Of a DNA stretch of 64,000 nucleotides, positions 34,601 through 46,275 are shown piece by piece. Position numbers and translations under genes: made by a program. Source of the DNA: Sambucus nigra (Eukaryota; Streptophyta; Magnoliopsida; Dipsacales; Adoxaceae); contig OX422209.1 in the NCBI GenBank assembly GCA_949130495.1, positions 699,475,257-699,539,256 on the forward strand. Reading direction: 5' to 3'. The notes below the pieces were generated by a model. It saw only the letters and a list, made by a program, of their open reading frames with translations. It searched no databases and was not told the origin of the DNA. Position 1 is the stretch's first letter; every line of letters begins with the position of its first letter.

Positions 34601-35850
34601 CTATTTGAGATCTGATGCCCCATGGATTACTGCAAACCCATGTCCTGTATCCTCATCGAGGACATTGTTTGGCTTTTGTTCGCCCTTGGCTGCGACATTT
34701 TCTTCCTTCTTTTCAATGTACTCGTTGAGGTGCCTTGTCTGAACTAGCTCTTCCAAATGTGACTTCAAAGCTTTGTAATTCTCAGTTCGACGATTGGCCT
34801 CCTTATGGAACGCGCATCTCAGCGCGTTATTCCTTTTAGTTGGGTCACCGACCATCTTCTTGGGCCATTTGATAAAAGGTTCGTCCTTGATCTTGCTAAG
34901 GATTTTGTAGATAAGTTCCTTAAAGACTTTACTAACAACCTGAAATGGCTTGGAGGGGTCACTATTGTTTCCACTTTGGGAGCCATTCTTACCCCCATTC
35001 TTTCTTCCCTTAGTAAGGGTGTCATTCTCCTCTGTCCCCTTATTTGCTTTTTCTCGACCATTATCTCCCCTCACTAGGATGAACTACGTTTTCAACCTTG
35101 GCATACTTCTCGATATGAGCCATAAGATCATCGATGCTTATGTCTTCCTTCTTAGTGAGGGATTGGTGAAGCAGAGAGGTGGTCGGTAAGCCAATTTTGA
35201 AGGACGCTACAACGACCTGTTCCAAGCAATCCTCGATCTCATTAAAAACTTCCCAGTATATCTTTGCATAATCCCCGAGGTTCTCCTGTGGCTTCTTTTT
35301 CATAATAAGCAGTGCATCGATTCGCTTGGGATGGGAGCTTCTTGTTATGAATCGTACCGCGAAAGCCTATGCCAGTGCCACAAAATTCCTGACAGACCTA
35401 TAGGGAAGCCTTTCAAATTAATTTTGTGCTACATCGTGTAGGCTAGAAGGGAAGAGCCTACACATGAGTGCGTCACTGTGACTCCATAACGTCATTGCCT
35501 GCCGATACTACCTGACATGATTTATAGGGTCTATTTTTTCGTCATAGATATTGAACTTGGGGACAACGAACTTCTTGGGGGCTACTCTCGTTCGATTTCC
35601 CTTGAAAAATGGATCTTCATTTGAGAGTTGAGGTCTCTTCTAGCGAGCTCCCTGGTTGATTTGGCTCCTCGGTGTGCCGGGTGTTGGTCCATTTCCCTAC
35701 GGACCAGGATCCTTAAATCCTCACTTGGTCGATCATTATTCTAGTGGTGCCTCTCCTGCTGGCCACACTCTAGTCGTGCTCACTTTGATCTGTCATGTTC
35801 GATTCTTGCTTGGTCATGCCTAGAGCTCCTTCTTTGGCTGGGGGAGTTTC
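34601..35850 (-). pseudogene. Gag middle and C-terminus of the second Tat relic
   Basis: Three frames together give a gag core (FVVPKFNIYDEKIDPINHVR near 35550, LGDYAKIYWEVFNEIE near 35260) and a knuckle-like end, CAFHKEANRRTENYKALKSH, in which the later Cys of the usual motif is Tyr. Stops and shifts occur throughout. Confidence 0.75.
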
Positions 35851-35858
35851 CCCCCGAG

Positions 35859-36384
35859 TAGGGGTGGCAATTTTTGACACGACACGATAACCCGACATGA
35901 ACTCGACACGAAGTTAGCAGGTTAGGGTTGGCGATTTCTTAACACGAACCCGAATATGACACGACCCGTCAACACGAATAATAAACGGGTTGGGTTAGTG
36001 TCAAATACGTATAACTCGAAAATGACACGAATAGACTCGCTTAACTCGTATTTTATGGAGAATATATTAGATAATTTATATATCTTGATAGGCATTTTAT
36101 AAAATTCATGGAGAATCGGATGATAAATTCTTTATGTGTTGAAATAAGTTGAAATTAATTAAATTTAAGTTATTGTAGGCCTATGATTGGTTAAGAGAGA
36201 AGAAACAAATTATTTTATATTTTACTTAATGGGTAATGCGGGTCAACTCAAACACGACACGATAATAAATAGGTCGGGTTAGTGTTTGCTCATCTGACAC
36301 GATTAGTTAAATGGGTCGGGTTAGGGTTGACTAATACTTGACACGAACCCGACATGACACGACACACACGAATTGCCACCCCTG
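35859..36384. mobile_element. hAT-type MITE, 526 bp, inserted in gag
   Basis: Ends TAGGGGTGGCAATTTTT and AATTGCCACCCCTG form terminal inverted repeats. The flanks are a perfect 8-bp duplication, CCCCCGAG (35851-35858 and 36385-36392). The interior consists of ACACGACACG-type repeats, typical of a common plant hAT MITE family. There is no coding capacity, so it would move only with a transposase supplied elsewhere. Confidence 0.92.
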
Positions 36385-36392
36385 CCCCCGAG

Positions 36393-36713
36393 GCATGGGA
36401 GTCCTGTCTCGTCGCCGCCTTGTGTTCCTGGAGAGATCTCTCTCCATTCTTTTCAGTCGCCTCTTAAGGCGAGCATTCTCTTCTTCTTGGCAACACATCG
36501 CCTCTTCTTGTTCTCGAAGTCTGGCTTCATATGCATCGACCAACCTAGAAATTCGAGTGGACCTTGGCGGCCCATGACTCTCTTCTGAGGTTGCCATTCC
36601 TGGCGAAACCTTGGGTTTGAATGTTGACGAATTTCATACTTGACCCTAGGAGGGGCTGAGTGGTCTTCCTGAACATTGCAGGCTTGTGGAATATTGCTGA
36701 TGTGGTAAGACAT
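36393..36713 (-). pseudogene. Gag N-terminus of the second Tat relic
   Basis: The minus frame from 36597 (MATSEESHGPPRSTRISRL) gives an Arg/Glu-rich coiled coil that ends where the MITE begins at 36384. The upstream frame to 36713 may be leader or an alternative start. Its continuation lies left of 35851, on the other side of the MITE. Confidence 0.65.
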
Positions 36714-37166
36714 TGCTGGATTTCTGGTAATGAATGCTTTTGTAGGAATACAAGTCGATTCTCACAGAGTTTGAGTTATTTACGGAACTCTATCATAGTT
36801 CGTGGATTGATCATGAGGTGCTTGAATATCTTGATCGAGATTCTTGGCACCTATTACCCGTGTAGAAATTAAGTTATGATTTGGACCGGGCCAAATAACT
36901 CAAGTTATCTTGGTCGGCTACTCTCACGAACTTGTAAAAAATGGGCTCCCACAATAAGAATTAGTGAAAAACTTGCTAAAGTTATTTTTGAATTTTCAGA
37001 AAAAAAAAAAATTTAAAAACCTATTTTTTAATTTTTTGTTTTGAAAAAATATCAAACTTAAAAAGAACCCATTTTCTAATTTTCCATTTTTGTTCCACGA
37101 CTAAAGAAGTATTTTTTTTAAAGAAATTACACTTTACATAGTTCTCTCTCCTACCAAATTCTCACG
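36714..37166. other. Upstream region of the PPR gene
   Basis: No ORF. The part nearest the gene (36960-37140) is A/T-rich with no clear TATA box at a fixed distance that I would commit to. Confidence 0.5.
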
Positions 37167-37193
37167 GTACTCTCTCTCTCTCTCTCTCTCTCA
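37167..37193. repeat. (CT)n tract in the 5' leader of the PPR gene
   Basis: A CT run of about 27 bp lies 9 bp before the ATG at 37202. Pyrimidine patches of this kind are common near plant transcription starts. Confidence 0.9.
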
Positions 37194-37201
37194 AATTACA
37201 T

Positions 37202-37507
37202 ATGGGTTCCGTTGGATTGCAGTTTTGTGAAGTGGGTTTCTCCCAAACACTCCCAATTTCGAAACCCCAACTCAGTCCAAATTTAAAAATCAGTTGTGGG
37301 TTGAGAAATGGGCAGAGAAAACCCATGTGGAGGTCTAGGGTTTTGTCCACAGAAGCAATACAAGCAGTTCAGTCACTAAAACTGGCCAAATCCCCACCTA
37401 AACTAGATGAGGTTTTCAATACCAGAGTCAGCAGGCTCTTGAAGGCTGATTTGTTGGATACACTCACTGAGTTGCAAAGGCAGAATGAGTTGGACTTAGC
37501 TATTAAG
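37202..37507 (+). CDS. Short plastid-type PPR protein (THA8-like group), exon 1
   Basis: 102 codons from ATG 37202, ending in phase 0 at a donor GT (37508). The first 50 residues are Ser/Arg/Pro-rich with few acids (for example ISCGLRNGQRKPMWRSRVLS) and look like a chloroplast transit peptide. Then come STEAIQAVQSLKLAKS and VSRLLKADLLDTLTELQRQ, matching the short PPR proteins related to Arabidopsis THA8/THA8-like, which bind organelle RNA and aid intron splicing. The frame has no lesions, unlike the surrounding transposons. The exact orthologue is not decided, so I give no symbol. Confidence 0.85.
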
Positions 37508-38993
37508 GTATTGGGCTTCTTCTGCAGCTTTACCACATCTCCCTTGTTTGTTAGGACTCATTTGCTTTGCTGTTTGTTTTGCCTTATGTGAGAATTGACG
37601 TATTCTATCATACCCTCAAGGATGCCTACTCAATAGGACTTAAATAAGACTTACTTAATGGTTGACTAATCATTAGGACTTAAATAAGAAAACACTGGAC
37701 TCACATATATAATAATTCCATTATTTGTCTCAGTTACATGAATTTTATTTCTCTATTATTCCATTGTATTTGGTACATTATCTGATTAAAAATGGCATAT
37801 TATGTCATTTTTGACGATTTCCTACCAAGTGATCTGCGAGTCCACCTCTTCCCATAGCATTGTTGTTAGGGGCAAAATGGACCCAAACAGTATCGCCCAC
37901 CCATTTTCACCCGCAATGGTTCAAATTGGGCACCATCATATTTGTTTCACGAGGGTAGCATATGGGTTACTAAAAACTCACCGGTTATTTGTGGGTTTAG
38001 ACGGTGGAAAAACGATCCGCTGCCCTTTCTACTCATATATAAACTAGGGATCTGTAATTAAAAATTTTAAATTAGATAAGGGCCGGCGATTAATCCGACC
38101 CGCAACAACCATCGACCTGATATTAATCCGTCCACATCTGACCCTATCCCTTTACTAACCCGACCAAATCCGCCCATTTGCGGACCATAATTGTTGTCTT
38201 GTAGACTTCCTTTAACTTCACATCATCCCACAATATCGTATTATGTAGCACTTCTATAATTGAACCACCCAACATGCTGAAATATGTTGACATCATAAAG
38301 AGAAAGGATTACTTAAGCATCTCTTTACCTCCAAACTTTATTGTGTCCGCATGCAATTCTAATCGTATCGTTACTAAAAGTGCTAATCACATTTAGAACT
38401 CTTTTGCTTCTTGATTTTCTTGATTTTCTGTATACACTTGAAATTTACTTTTAATTTATGCCTTAAATTCATGTGTTGGAATTTGATTTGCCGCTTCATC
38501 TTGTATTGCTTTAATCAATAATTCATAAAAAATAAAAAGAGATTCAGTTTTGGAGCCGAACCTTGTCATTAAAGATCTACTACTTTCTCCTGTTGTAGTT
38601 CCTACTTTAGTAGTCACAATTTTCGTCATACATATTGATTTAAGACAATGATGGAAATAAACGCATCTAGGTTATGAATGTGTTGCTTGGTGTTTACAGG
38701 GCTTGTCAATTGTGAAGGAGAGAATAATAATGGAAGTGCATTGAATCAAGGAAAGAAAGTTACTATCATTCATGACAATAGTAAAATTCTAGGAATCACT
38801 CTTAGAATTTAGGTATCGCACGGCATAGATTTGTATCACACAATCTTAAAAGAAAAGCAAATGAGCCTGCCAATTTGGTATACTTTTCAGAGTTTTGAAC
38901 TTCATCTATGTTTTTTTTTTCTTTCCATTTATTTACCTATAAAATTATATGATTTCAAATGTGCATTTTATCTGAAATGCAATCAGGTGTCAG
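37508..38993 (+). other. Intron of the PPR gene (1486 bp)
   Basis: Donor AAG/GTATTG and acceptor GTGTCAG/GTGTTTG join two phase-0 exons. The interior contains a GC-richer, CCGACCC/CCGCCC-bearing patch near 37990-38190 that could be a decayed MITE. No gene is seen inside. Confidence 0.8.
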
Positions 38994-39380
38994 GTGTTTG
39001 AATATATGAGGAAGGAAGTGTGGTATCAACCGAATTTACCTCTCTTCGGTGACATGATACGGTTGCTGGGAAAGAACAAACTGATCGATATGGTTGAAGA
39101 GCTTTTCTCTGAAATAAAGAGAGAAGGCTTAGAACCGGACACTAGGGCTTATACTGAGCTGATTGGAGCTTATCTCCAAGTGGGTATGGTAGAAAGGGCA
39201 ATTGAGACGTATACGATGATGAAGACATCTGGTTGTGTCCCAGATAAATTAACCATGAGAATATTGATAAGGAATCTTGAAAGTGCAGGAGAAGAAGAGC
39301 TTGCGGAAACAATAAAGAAAGAATGTGCTCAATATTTGGATTCCCCCAAGAAATTCCTGAGAGAAGTTGAAAGGACATAT
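38994..39380 (+). CDS. Short PPR protein, exon 2 with PPR repeats
   Basis: 129 codons without stops. It holds FEYMRKEVWYQP and two PPR-length repeats of 35 residues (about NLPLFGDMIRLLGKN and TRAYTELIGAYLQVG onward, each ending in PD), then a third partial helix pair ending YLDSPKKFLREVERTY. A strong donor, GTAAGTAA, follows at 39381. Relatives end a few residues later, so a small last exon is expected. I could not find it with confidence in 39400-41000; if the intron is retained the frame runs 43 more codons to 39507. Confidence 0.85.
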
Positions 39381-41230
39381 GTAAGTAACCAGTTTTTGAG
39401 TAAAGACATTCAATATTTTAAATCTGCATGTACTCCTAGATATTCTCGTGTCCATATCTACGTCACTATTTGTGTCTATCAAATGAGCCACATCTATGGC
39501 ACCATCTGAACCTAAGAAATTGACCATATGGCATCACCCTTAAATTTGGAGTTGGTTTGTAATTTTTAAAAAGTTCATTGAGTCAAAAGTAATTTTTCAG
39601 AGTTGAATAGGTGTCTATGAAAGAAAAATTTGGACTTTATTTTTCACTATTTTCGAAGTCTTGGGCCAACGAGTGGGAGATAGTTCAGAATCTGGACCAA
39701 AATGCAAGAGTTAATCGTAGAAATTGGTTTAATATTTGTAACAATCTCAACCCTTTTGTGTTTATGAGAGAGTGATATATTGAATACATAGCTATCATAT
39801 CTTATAGATTTCAAAAAATTAGTATGTATAATCAAAGCAGTCCTCTTCTTTCAATCTTCGTACTTGTTCTGGAGGCAAGATGAATCGGTATCAAAACTCC
39901 TGCAGTTGACACACATGCAATGTGGTCCAAACTCTCCATTAGGGTTTTGGCCATTGCCTAAACATAAATTTATCCCAAGCATGTGATTCATACAGAGGGC
40001 TTAGTTTATCGTGACTATTAATTTTAGGTCAAGTAAGTTTAGCTTGTATGCATTCCAACAAAAATAAGGAGCCTCTTGTCTATAGAGTGCAAATGATCTC
40101 ACCTGCATTTTCTCGTCATATTATTCCCCGAGGTTACAATGAGATTTTATTTTTGCAATTTATCTATCCTACTTTCTCATTGTTTTCTAACTCTCCTCAT
40201 TTCATTGTACAGTGTTCTTGATTTTGAAGCATCTTTTATCATGACCCACATTTCACACCCTTAGTGTAATGATGCAGTATTTGGGTATCTTAATTGTTTC
40301 AATGAACCCAAATGGTAATTTCAACTAGCACCTAATCCATCTCAGCCACAAATACTAATTAATGAACTGTCGCTCCTAAATCTTACCATCCTTATGGATC
40401 ACTTCGTAAAGTTTAAAATATTAGCAATATGCGTTATGCGATTGTTTTTACACAGATGATTGATGTTTCTGAAGATTCTCTTTGCATTCCCTTCACCTTA
40501 GGATTTCCTTGTTATCTGTTACATGAATATAAATATCAGTTTTTTGTAATTCTTATAACTAATTTTGGTATTACTTTAAATCTACTTATTTTGATGTGGA
40601 GGAATAAACAAATATTAAGTTCACAAATATTCTTATGACAAAGGGGTTAAGAAAGATTCATCTAGTCCCAATAATAACCCCCTCCCCCCCTTTAAGATAT
40701 TACGAGGCCTTATTTTTCCCCGCTACTCTATCTTGAGACTTGAAAGGGGAACCTAATTTTTATTTTTCATGCATTTCCTTTCCTGTACACAATGTCCAGT
40801 ATCAACCTTGTGTTATATATTCTAGACACTTTAGTTTTCTATTATTCCTTCACCCATTTTTGTATCAACATTGCATTTCTCAAGGAGTTACATGCGGAAC
40901 TTCAGTATCAGCATTGCATTTTTATACAGTAGCTAGTGTTGTAAATTTAACCTTAGAGTCAGTTTTAATTTTGTACATGTTTCTATCGTTGCAAATTTAA
41001 CCCTGGAGTTAGGGTCAGTTTTAAATTTGTGCCAATTGTTTCTATTGTTGCAATGTTAAGCCTTCCTCTCATTTCTTCAGATGTGGCATTCTTTATGGCA
41101 AACTCTGTTAATTTATCCAGTTAATGGGTGCATGGGCCTAAACAAATAATTTAATAAAAAATTTGTTGGCACGTGGAATGGGAGGAAATTGATATATTTG
41201 TATTTTTATTGTTATTACTAGAATAGGAGA
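39381..41230. other. Region downstream of the PPR gene, no further gene recognised
   Basis: It should contain the last short exon and 3' untranslated region of the PPR gene. Short ORFs at 40429-40638 and 40740-41000 have low-complexity, hydrophobic products and no recognisable domain. Confidence 0.5.
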
Positions 41231-41232
41231 GA

Positions 41233-41251
41233 GGGGGGGGGGGGGGGGGGG
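41233..41251. repeat. Poly-G run (19 bp)
   Basis: A pure G tract; such runs are prone to length error in assemblies. Confidence 0.95.
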
Positions 41252-41270
41252 TTGTATTCATTTAAAAGAA

Positions 41271-41490
41271 TATTCCATAGTTAGCTGGTAGTATCATAGT
41301 AATTAGTAGTAGTTAGCAAGGGCATTTTAGCTCATATCTAATAATATGAATGTAAAAGGTTCCAAATGAGGTCATGGCTTATATCAATACTTTCTTGGTG
41401 TAAGTATCTAAAATATCATAGGAATATTCTTTCCTTTCCCCTCCCCTATAAATACTTTATTCAGAATAGGCTATCAACTACCACTTGAAT
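41271..41490 (+). repeat. LTR-like repeat, copy A
   Basis: It shares with 44530-44740, in the same orientation, blocks such as TAGTAATTAGTA, CATTTTRGC, ATCTAATAATA and a CCCTATAAATA TATA box. The layout looks like the U3 of an old LTR, but ends and target duplications are not defined. Confidence 0.5.
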
Positions 41491-43650
41491 CGGAGAAATG
41501 AGAATGAGAGTTCATCAATTCTTCTTTTTCTTCTTAGTTGTTGTATTCATGCTTTTGTGCTCATATCAATTTTGTATTAGTTTAGTCATGAATTTGACAC
41601 GACCTGATTAGGAGTCAGGTTGGGACTTAATTGCATCCGCCACCGCCACCGCCAAGTTGACCACCCTTATGGAGTACCCAGCCAACTATTATCCACCATT
41701 GACATGCCACACCCCACCACTGGCATATTATTACCCATTGGCTACCCGGACCTACCATTCATCCCTCACAACCAAATATAGCCACCCACCCAAACATGCT
41801 TCCGATGAGGAGCTGCTTTGTAACCTTGATAAAGTCCCGCAAGTTAAGAGTCATCATTTCAATACCCAAACTGAGTGGTTCGCTACGAACCAGCTCCAAT
41901 CGTCATCGTCATCGTCATCACCTCTAACACAACAGGCGCTACCACCCTTTCACTGCCGATTAGGGTTCCGTATGTCAAAATGGAGAGTCGAGAAGGTTTA
42001 CCCACTCAGTTCGACGAGAAGGCTTCCCCTTGTCTATCTCTCTCTGAGTCGTCAACCTACACAATTCTTGCTACCACCATTAGCTCCTACGTCACTATTC
42101 TAAGCGATGAAACCTTAACATCGCAACCATGGTCCATTGAAGCCCTTGAAGGTGACGACAATGGTGAATCCAAGAAGAGAAGGTTGCGAGGGAGGTGAAA
42201 CTCATTAGGGGTTCCCTCCGATCTCAATTTAGAGACTTCGACGCAGCTTGCGCGAGTGTTAGAGATGAGACACGTTGAAGAAAGTGAGAAAGCGAGGGGA
42301 ATATTCATCAATTTTTCTCACATCATAATTTCCCGAAATAAGGGACAATAGCGAGACGAAGTCGACTGCGAGGCGATTAGATTGGACGAAGGAAGAGACG
42401 CAACATCAAAAGAGGGCTTGGCAATGGAGAGAGGTGCGATCAAAACTTGCGGCGTCAATAGCGAAGGGACACCGGCGGTTGATATGTGCTTGGCGGTGCG
42501 ATCAAAGTGCTGAGGATAATTTCTTTGGCTGTAAGGTCAACTGACTTGAACAAAGATAGTGTGGGTTCACAACTTAGCTAAAAATAAATGCTTTGGGCCC
42601 AACGTTGTTCCATACAACCCAGCAGACCAATGGAGGCTGTACGTGTCTATTCAAAACGTGATAAGGAGATAAATGGAGTTATAACCTATTTGTTGAGATG
42701 AGCACAAAAGATAAAGTCCAACTGCAATTGTGTGATACTAGTTATTATCTTATAAAAGTCAGCGTCCCGCCTAAGATGGGGATATGTGAAAATTGATGTA
42801 TAGAACCTTTGCAAAATTGCATTCTCTTCCTGAAATTAATAAGAAAGACTCTTCCAGTCGATGTAGGCCCGTTGTTGACCATGTACATCCTTGTGTTTTT
42901 TTGTGTGATTGAATTTATTGTTTTGGCACGTATTATTTATTTTGTGTGATTACTACACCTGTACTTGGATTTTTCACTCGTATAGATGTGATCCTGTGTG
43001 GACTTAAATCTGCCATTGTGTCTTTTAATCAAATGCATAGGCGATTTGGGCATGGGAGTTTGATTGGTCTTAAGGCCAATCAAAAGAGGGAGCTGCTGGA
43101 GCTACTTGATTTAGATAAGGGAGCCGACCAGGGGGTTTGCTACAATAGCCAAACCGGGCTTTGCTTAAGTTGGACTCTATTGATAAAAGTATGGGTGAGA
43201 GTTTAATAGTCCACGTGTGGATATCTTTGGGCTTGATGAATTTGCGTTTGTCCCAAATTTTAAAATTGTGCTACCCATTTTATTTGGTCTTAATATCTTT
43301 AAATATATTGTGCGAAAATTCCAGAACCCGAAATTCTTGAAATATTTATTTGGTGGCATGGTCTCGTCCAATTTTCCCGAGTTTGTTCTTAGGAGTGGAG
43401 AATGAATGAGAGGATTGACACATGGGCAGGGAGAAAATTTATGTATTCAATTTTTTTTTATTGTTTTTGTGTAACTATTAGAATAAGTGGAGTGCAATTT
43501 TAGTAGTAATTGGAGGACAAACGGGGATGTGATGAAATTGGATGGAGAAATCATCATTTTCATTATTTAGGCTCGATTAAAACAGGCTGGGTTACCGGCA
43601 TATTGTGCGATAGGCTTATATCTTTGAAGTTAAAAGGAAATTTTATAGGA
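41491..43650. other. Region without a supported gene
   Basis: It contains a (CCGCCA)n patch near 41640 and a Pro/Ser/Thr-rich 148-codon frame (41657-42103) encoding low-complexity sequence with no known domain. There is also an 86-codon frame (42946-43206) of unknown nature. It could be the decayed interior of the element bounded by the two LTR-like copies. Confidence 0.4.
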
Positions 43651-43654
43651 CGGC

Positions 43655-44520
43655 CATTAGACCCCTCATGTTATAATGGATAGAGTGTTGGATAATCAAA
43701 AAAATAAAATGTGCAGAACACGAGTGTGGCGGATATGCGAATGCTAAGATGGATTTGCGATAAAACTTGAAAGGATAAAATTAGAAATGAACAAATTCGT
43801 GAAACGGTAAAAGTAGCTCCTATAGAAGATAAATTGATGAGAGAAAATCGACTTAAATGGATTGAACACGTCTAGCATAGACCAATGGATGGCCCCGTAA
43901 AGAAGAGTGATTTAGTTAGTATTGATGGTAATACAAGGGGTAGAGGTAGACCTAAATTGACTTGGTGGGATATTGTAAAAAAGAACATCATATCATGTAG
44001 TTTAACCAAGGTTCTAAAAAACGCGAAGCGTGATCGAGGCGTGGAGGCCAAGCCTTAAGCCTTAGAAGCCTAGGCGGGCCGTAGGCGTGAAAAGACGTTT
44101 AGGCCTTCTTAATATATTTTAATATTTTTTAACCATAACAAGGCTATTAAAAACTAAAAATGTACATATTATAAAAATATGTCTGAATATATGCAAATTA
44201 AAATACTATTTGATTATTTTGGATGAGATAATGGTCCAGTATGTAAAAAAATTCTGTAAAAGGCGATATCGTTTCACTAAAGCATTGTTGTTTTTAGAAA
44301 AAAGTGCGCCTTAAGGGTTTTACCAAGAATAAGGCGTAAAAAACTTAAGGCGGGGCGTTTCTCCCAAGCCTCAAGCCTAGGCAACCCAGGCGAATTTTTT
44401 AGAACAGTGAGTTTAACCGAAGATATTGCATTGAACAAAATGAAATGAAAAAATAGGATTCATATAGTCGATCCCAATTAATTAGGAAAATGCTTTGTTG
44501 AGTTGAGTATATTCTTTGAA
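43655..44520 (+). pseudogene. LINE (L1-type) ORF2 3' end, broken
   Basis: The translated plus strand gives MRMLRWICDKT, then a match to the conserved C-terminal part of plant LINE ORF2: VAPIEDKLMRENRLKWIEHV and GRGRPKLTWWDIV. After the MITE comes EDIALNKMK and a NRIHIVDPN motif. Frame changes and stops are present, and a 402-bp MITE interrupts it. The 3' part ends in TTGTTGAGTTGAG, similar to LINE tails. RT and endonuclease are missing, consistent with 5' truncation. Confidence 0.8.
44008..44409. mobile_element. MITE of 402 bp inserted in the LINE
   Basis: Near-terminal inverted repeats GTTCTAAAAAACGC and GCGAATTTTTTAGAAC bound a GC-patterned interior with AGGCG/CGCCT and CCTAGGC blocks. The flanks are a perfect 9-bp duplication, AGTTTAACC (43999-44007 and 44410-44418). 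Taking it out restores the LINE frame. A 9-bp duplication suggests Mutator-like mobilisation; an 8-bp hAT reading is also possible. Confidence 0.85.
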
Positions 44521-44529
44521 GTATTATTC

Positions 44530-44740
44530 TTGTAAGCTAGTAGTATTTTAGTAATTAGTAATAGTTATAAGGGACATTTTGGCCTGCATCTAATAATAGG
44601 TATGTAGAAGGTTCGAAATCAGGTCACGACTTATGTCACTGCTTTAGTGAAGTCAACTAACATTCCAAAGTAGCTAGAATATCTTAGGAAAATTATGTTT
44701 CCCTTTCCCTATAAATATTGTACCCTTTAGTTCGGAAGAA
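44530..44740 (+). repeat. LTR-like repeat, copy B
   Basis: A diverged direct repeat of 41271-41490 (roughly three-quarters identical by eye), including the CCCTATAAATA box. It begins just after the LINE tail. Confidence 0.5.
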
Positions 44741-45239
44741 GCAATTAAACTTGCCACAAACCTCCGGTCTCAGTCTCCCTCGGCCTTCGCCGTCGTCTAG
44801 TGACACACCAACGTCTATCTAGTCTTGACTAGCCTTCTCCGAGTCATCCTCATCGCTCTCGTGAACTATAACTTCCAACACGCGTTGAAAGAAACCGACC
44901 AAGTCGCAGAATCGCAGATCTTATCTAAGCTCCATCCACCCTCGCAGGAGTTAGGCAACCGACACTGATGCATGGCCAGGCCAGTCGGGGAGCCATCTTC
45001 CTGTGACATGTAAATCATTCGTCTATATGAGCGCAATACTTTCGAAATTCCTACGTTTATGGCCTCTTTGACTGCACCAAACCTTCGCTGCACCCTTTCC
45101 TCCTACCAACAAACGTCTTCGTCATGACGCGATGGAAACTGGATCGCTAATGAATCTTGTTATAGTTTCTTTCACCACACACCATTGCGATCTTGTCACA
45201 CTGCTGTGATGGCTTCTTTCTTCAGGTCCCATTTGGATC
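44741..45239. other. Spacer without a recognised gene
   Basis: C/T-rich text after copy B and short frames only. It ends in the left target duplication of the hAT-like element. Confidence 0.4.
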
Positions 45240-45380
45240 CATGGTTCAAAGTCAAGGCCGATACCGCGACGATACGACCGAGTTGACTAGGTATCGGTGC
45301 CCACCGATCCGATTCCGAATTACGAGTTGAGTTTTCAATTATTAATGTGAATCGACCCTATATCGGTAATTTCTCGGTAG

Positions 45381-45480
45381 TATCGACGATTTCGCAGTAG
45401 AATCGGCCCATATCGACGATTTCGCAGTAGAATCGGCCCATATCGGCGATATCCCAATAGTATCGACCCATATCGGTGAT
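45381..45480. repeat. 30-bp tandem repeats with TATCGACGATTTCGC core
   Basis: Units at 45381-45410 and 45411-45440 are identical; 45441-45470 is a diverged third copy and a fourth begins at 45471. They elaborate the CGATA motif of the element's subterminal zone. Confidence 0.9.
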
Positions 45481-45513
45481 ATATTGTCCGAGATGGTATA
45501 AGTTACTAAGCAT

Positions 45514-45515
<2 letters not shown>

Positions 45516-45570
<55 letters not shown>
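45516..45570. repeat. (CT)n microsatellite
   Basis: An uninterrupted TC dinucleotide run of about 55 bp inside the hAT-like element. Confidence 0.95.
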
Positions 45571-45572
<2 letters not shown>

Positions 45573-45799
45573 GTGTTATGTTGGTAAGCGTGGTTTTTTT
45601 GGGAGGTTACGAAATGCTAATTGTTTTTTTCATTTAGTGTGCTGTGTATGTGGGTTATTTGGTCATTGTGTGGGTTTAATTTAGTGCGTTGAATATGTGC
45701 CAGTTTTGTTTTTTTAAAGAATGCAAATGATCCAAATGTTATTTATTATTTTTTATAATAATGTTCCCAATGTTATTTTATAATATGTTATTATTTATA

Positions 45800-46275
45800 A
45801 AAAAAAAAGTAAATGTTATTCTTTTACAAACAAATATACAACTGTAATTATTGTAAAAATAATATTTACATCCTTTATGTAAAAATAACATTTGCAACAC
45901 AAGTAAAAACAAATATTTGCATCCTTTTTGTAAAAAAATAACATTTCCATCAATTTAAAAAAAACGTTTGCAACCCAACAACACAAAAAAAAATAACATT
46001 TACATTCCTTTTATAAAAAAATAACATTTGCATCATTTTTTGTAAGAAAATAACATTTGCATCCTTTTTTGTAAAAAACGATTGTAAAAAAAATGTAGTG
46101 TTTTGTCAAAATCACTATTTGTATCCTCTTTGTAAAAAAATAACAATACTAAAAAAGAAACCTTTCTATTCTTTTTAGAAAAATTTAACATACTTAAAAA
46201 ACACATTTGTATCCTCTTACTAAAAAAGTAACATTTGTTTTTCTTTGTAAAAACATAATATTTGTATCCTCCGTG
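45800..46275. repeat. Degenerate tandem array, unit about 30 bp
   Basis: About fifteen diverged copies of TAACATTTGCATCC followed by TTTTTGTAAAAA fill the right half of the hAT-like element. Non-coding. Confidence 0.8.

Larger units (their letters stand above)
31480..36713 (-). mobile_element. Second Tat-lineage gag-pol relic without LTRs
   Basis: The minus strand carries gag, protease, RT, second RNase H and the first part of integrase, in Tat order. Its proteins differ clearly from the element at 20.7-26.5 kb. It stops within integrase near 31500, and no LTR or primer-binding site is visible right of 36713. A MITE interrupts gag. Confidence 0.8.

Noticed and set aside
39960..40000. A possible last exon of the PPR gene (PKHKF-like reading)
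   Set aside because: No convincing acceptor and poor agreement with the expected Arg/Leu-rich C-terminus.
41657..42103. A 148-codon Pro/Ser/Thr-rich frame
   Set aside because: Low-complexity composition, no recognised domain and no splice or promoter context; left as unassigned.
44866..45093. A 75-codon minus frame between the LTR-like repeat and the hAT-like element
   Set aside because: No recognised motif and no supporting context.
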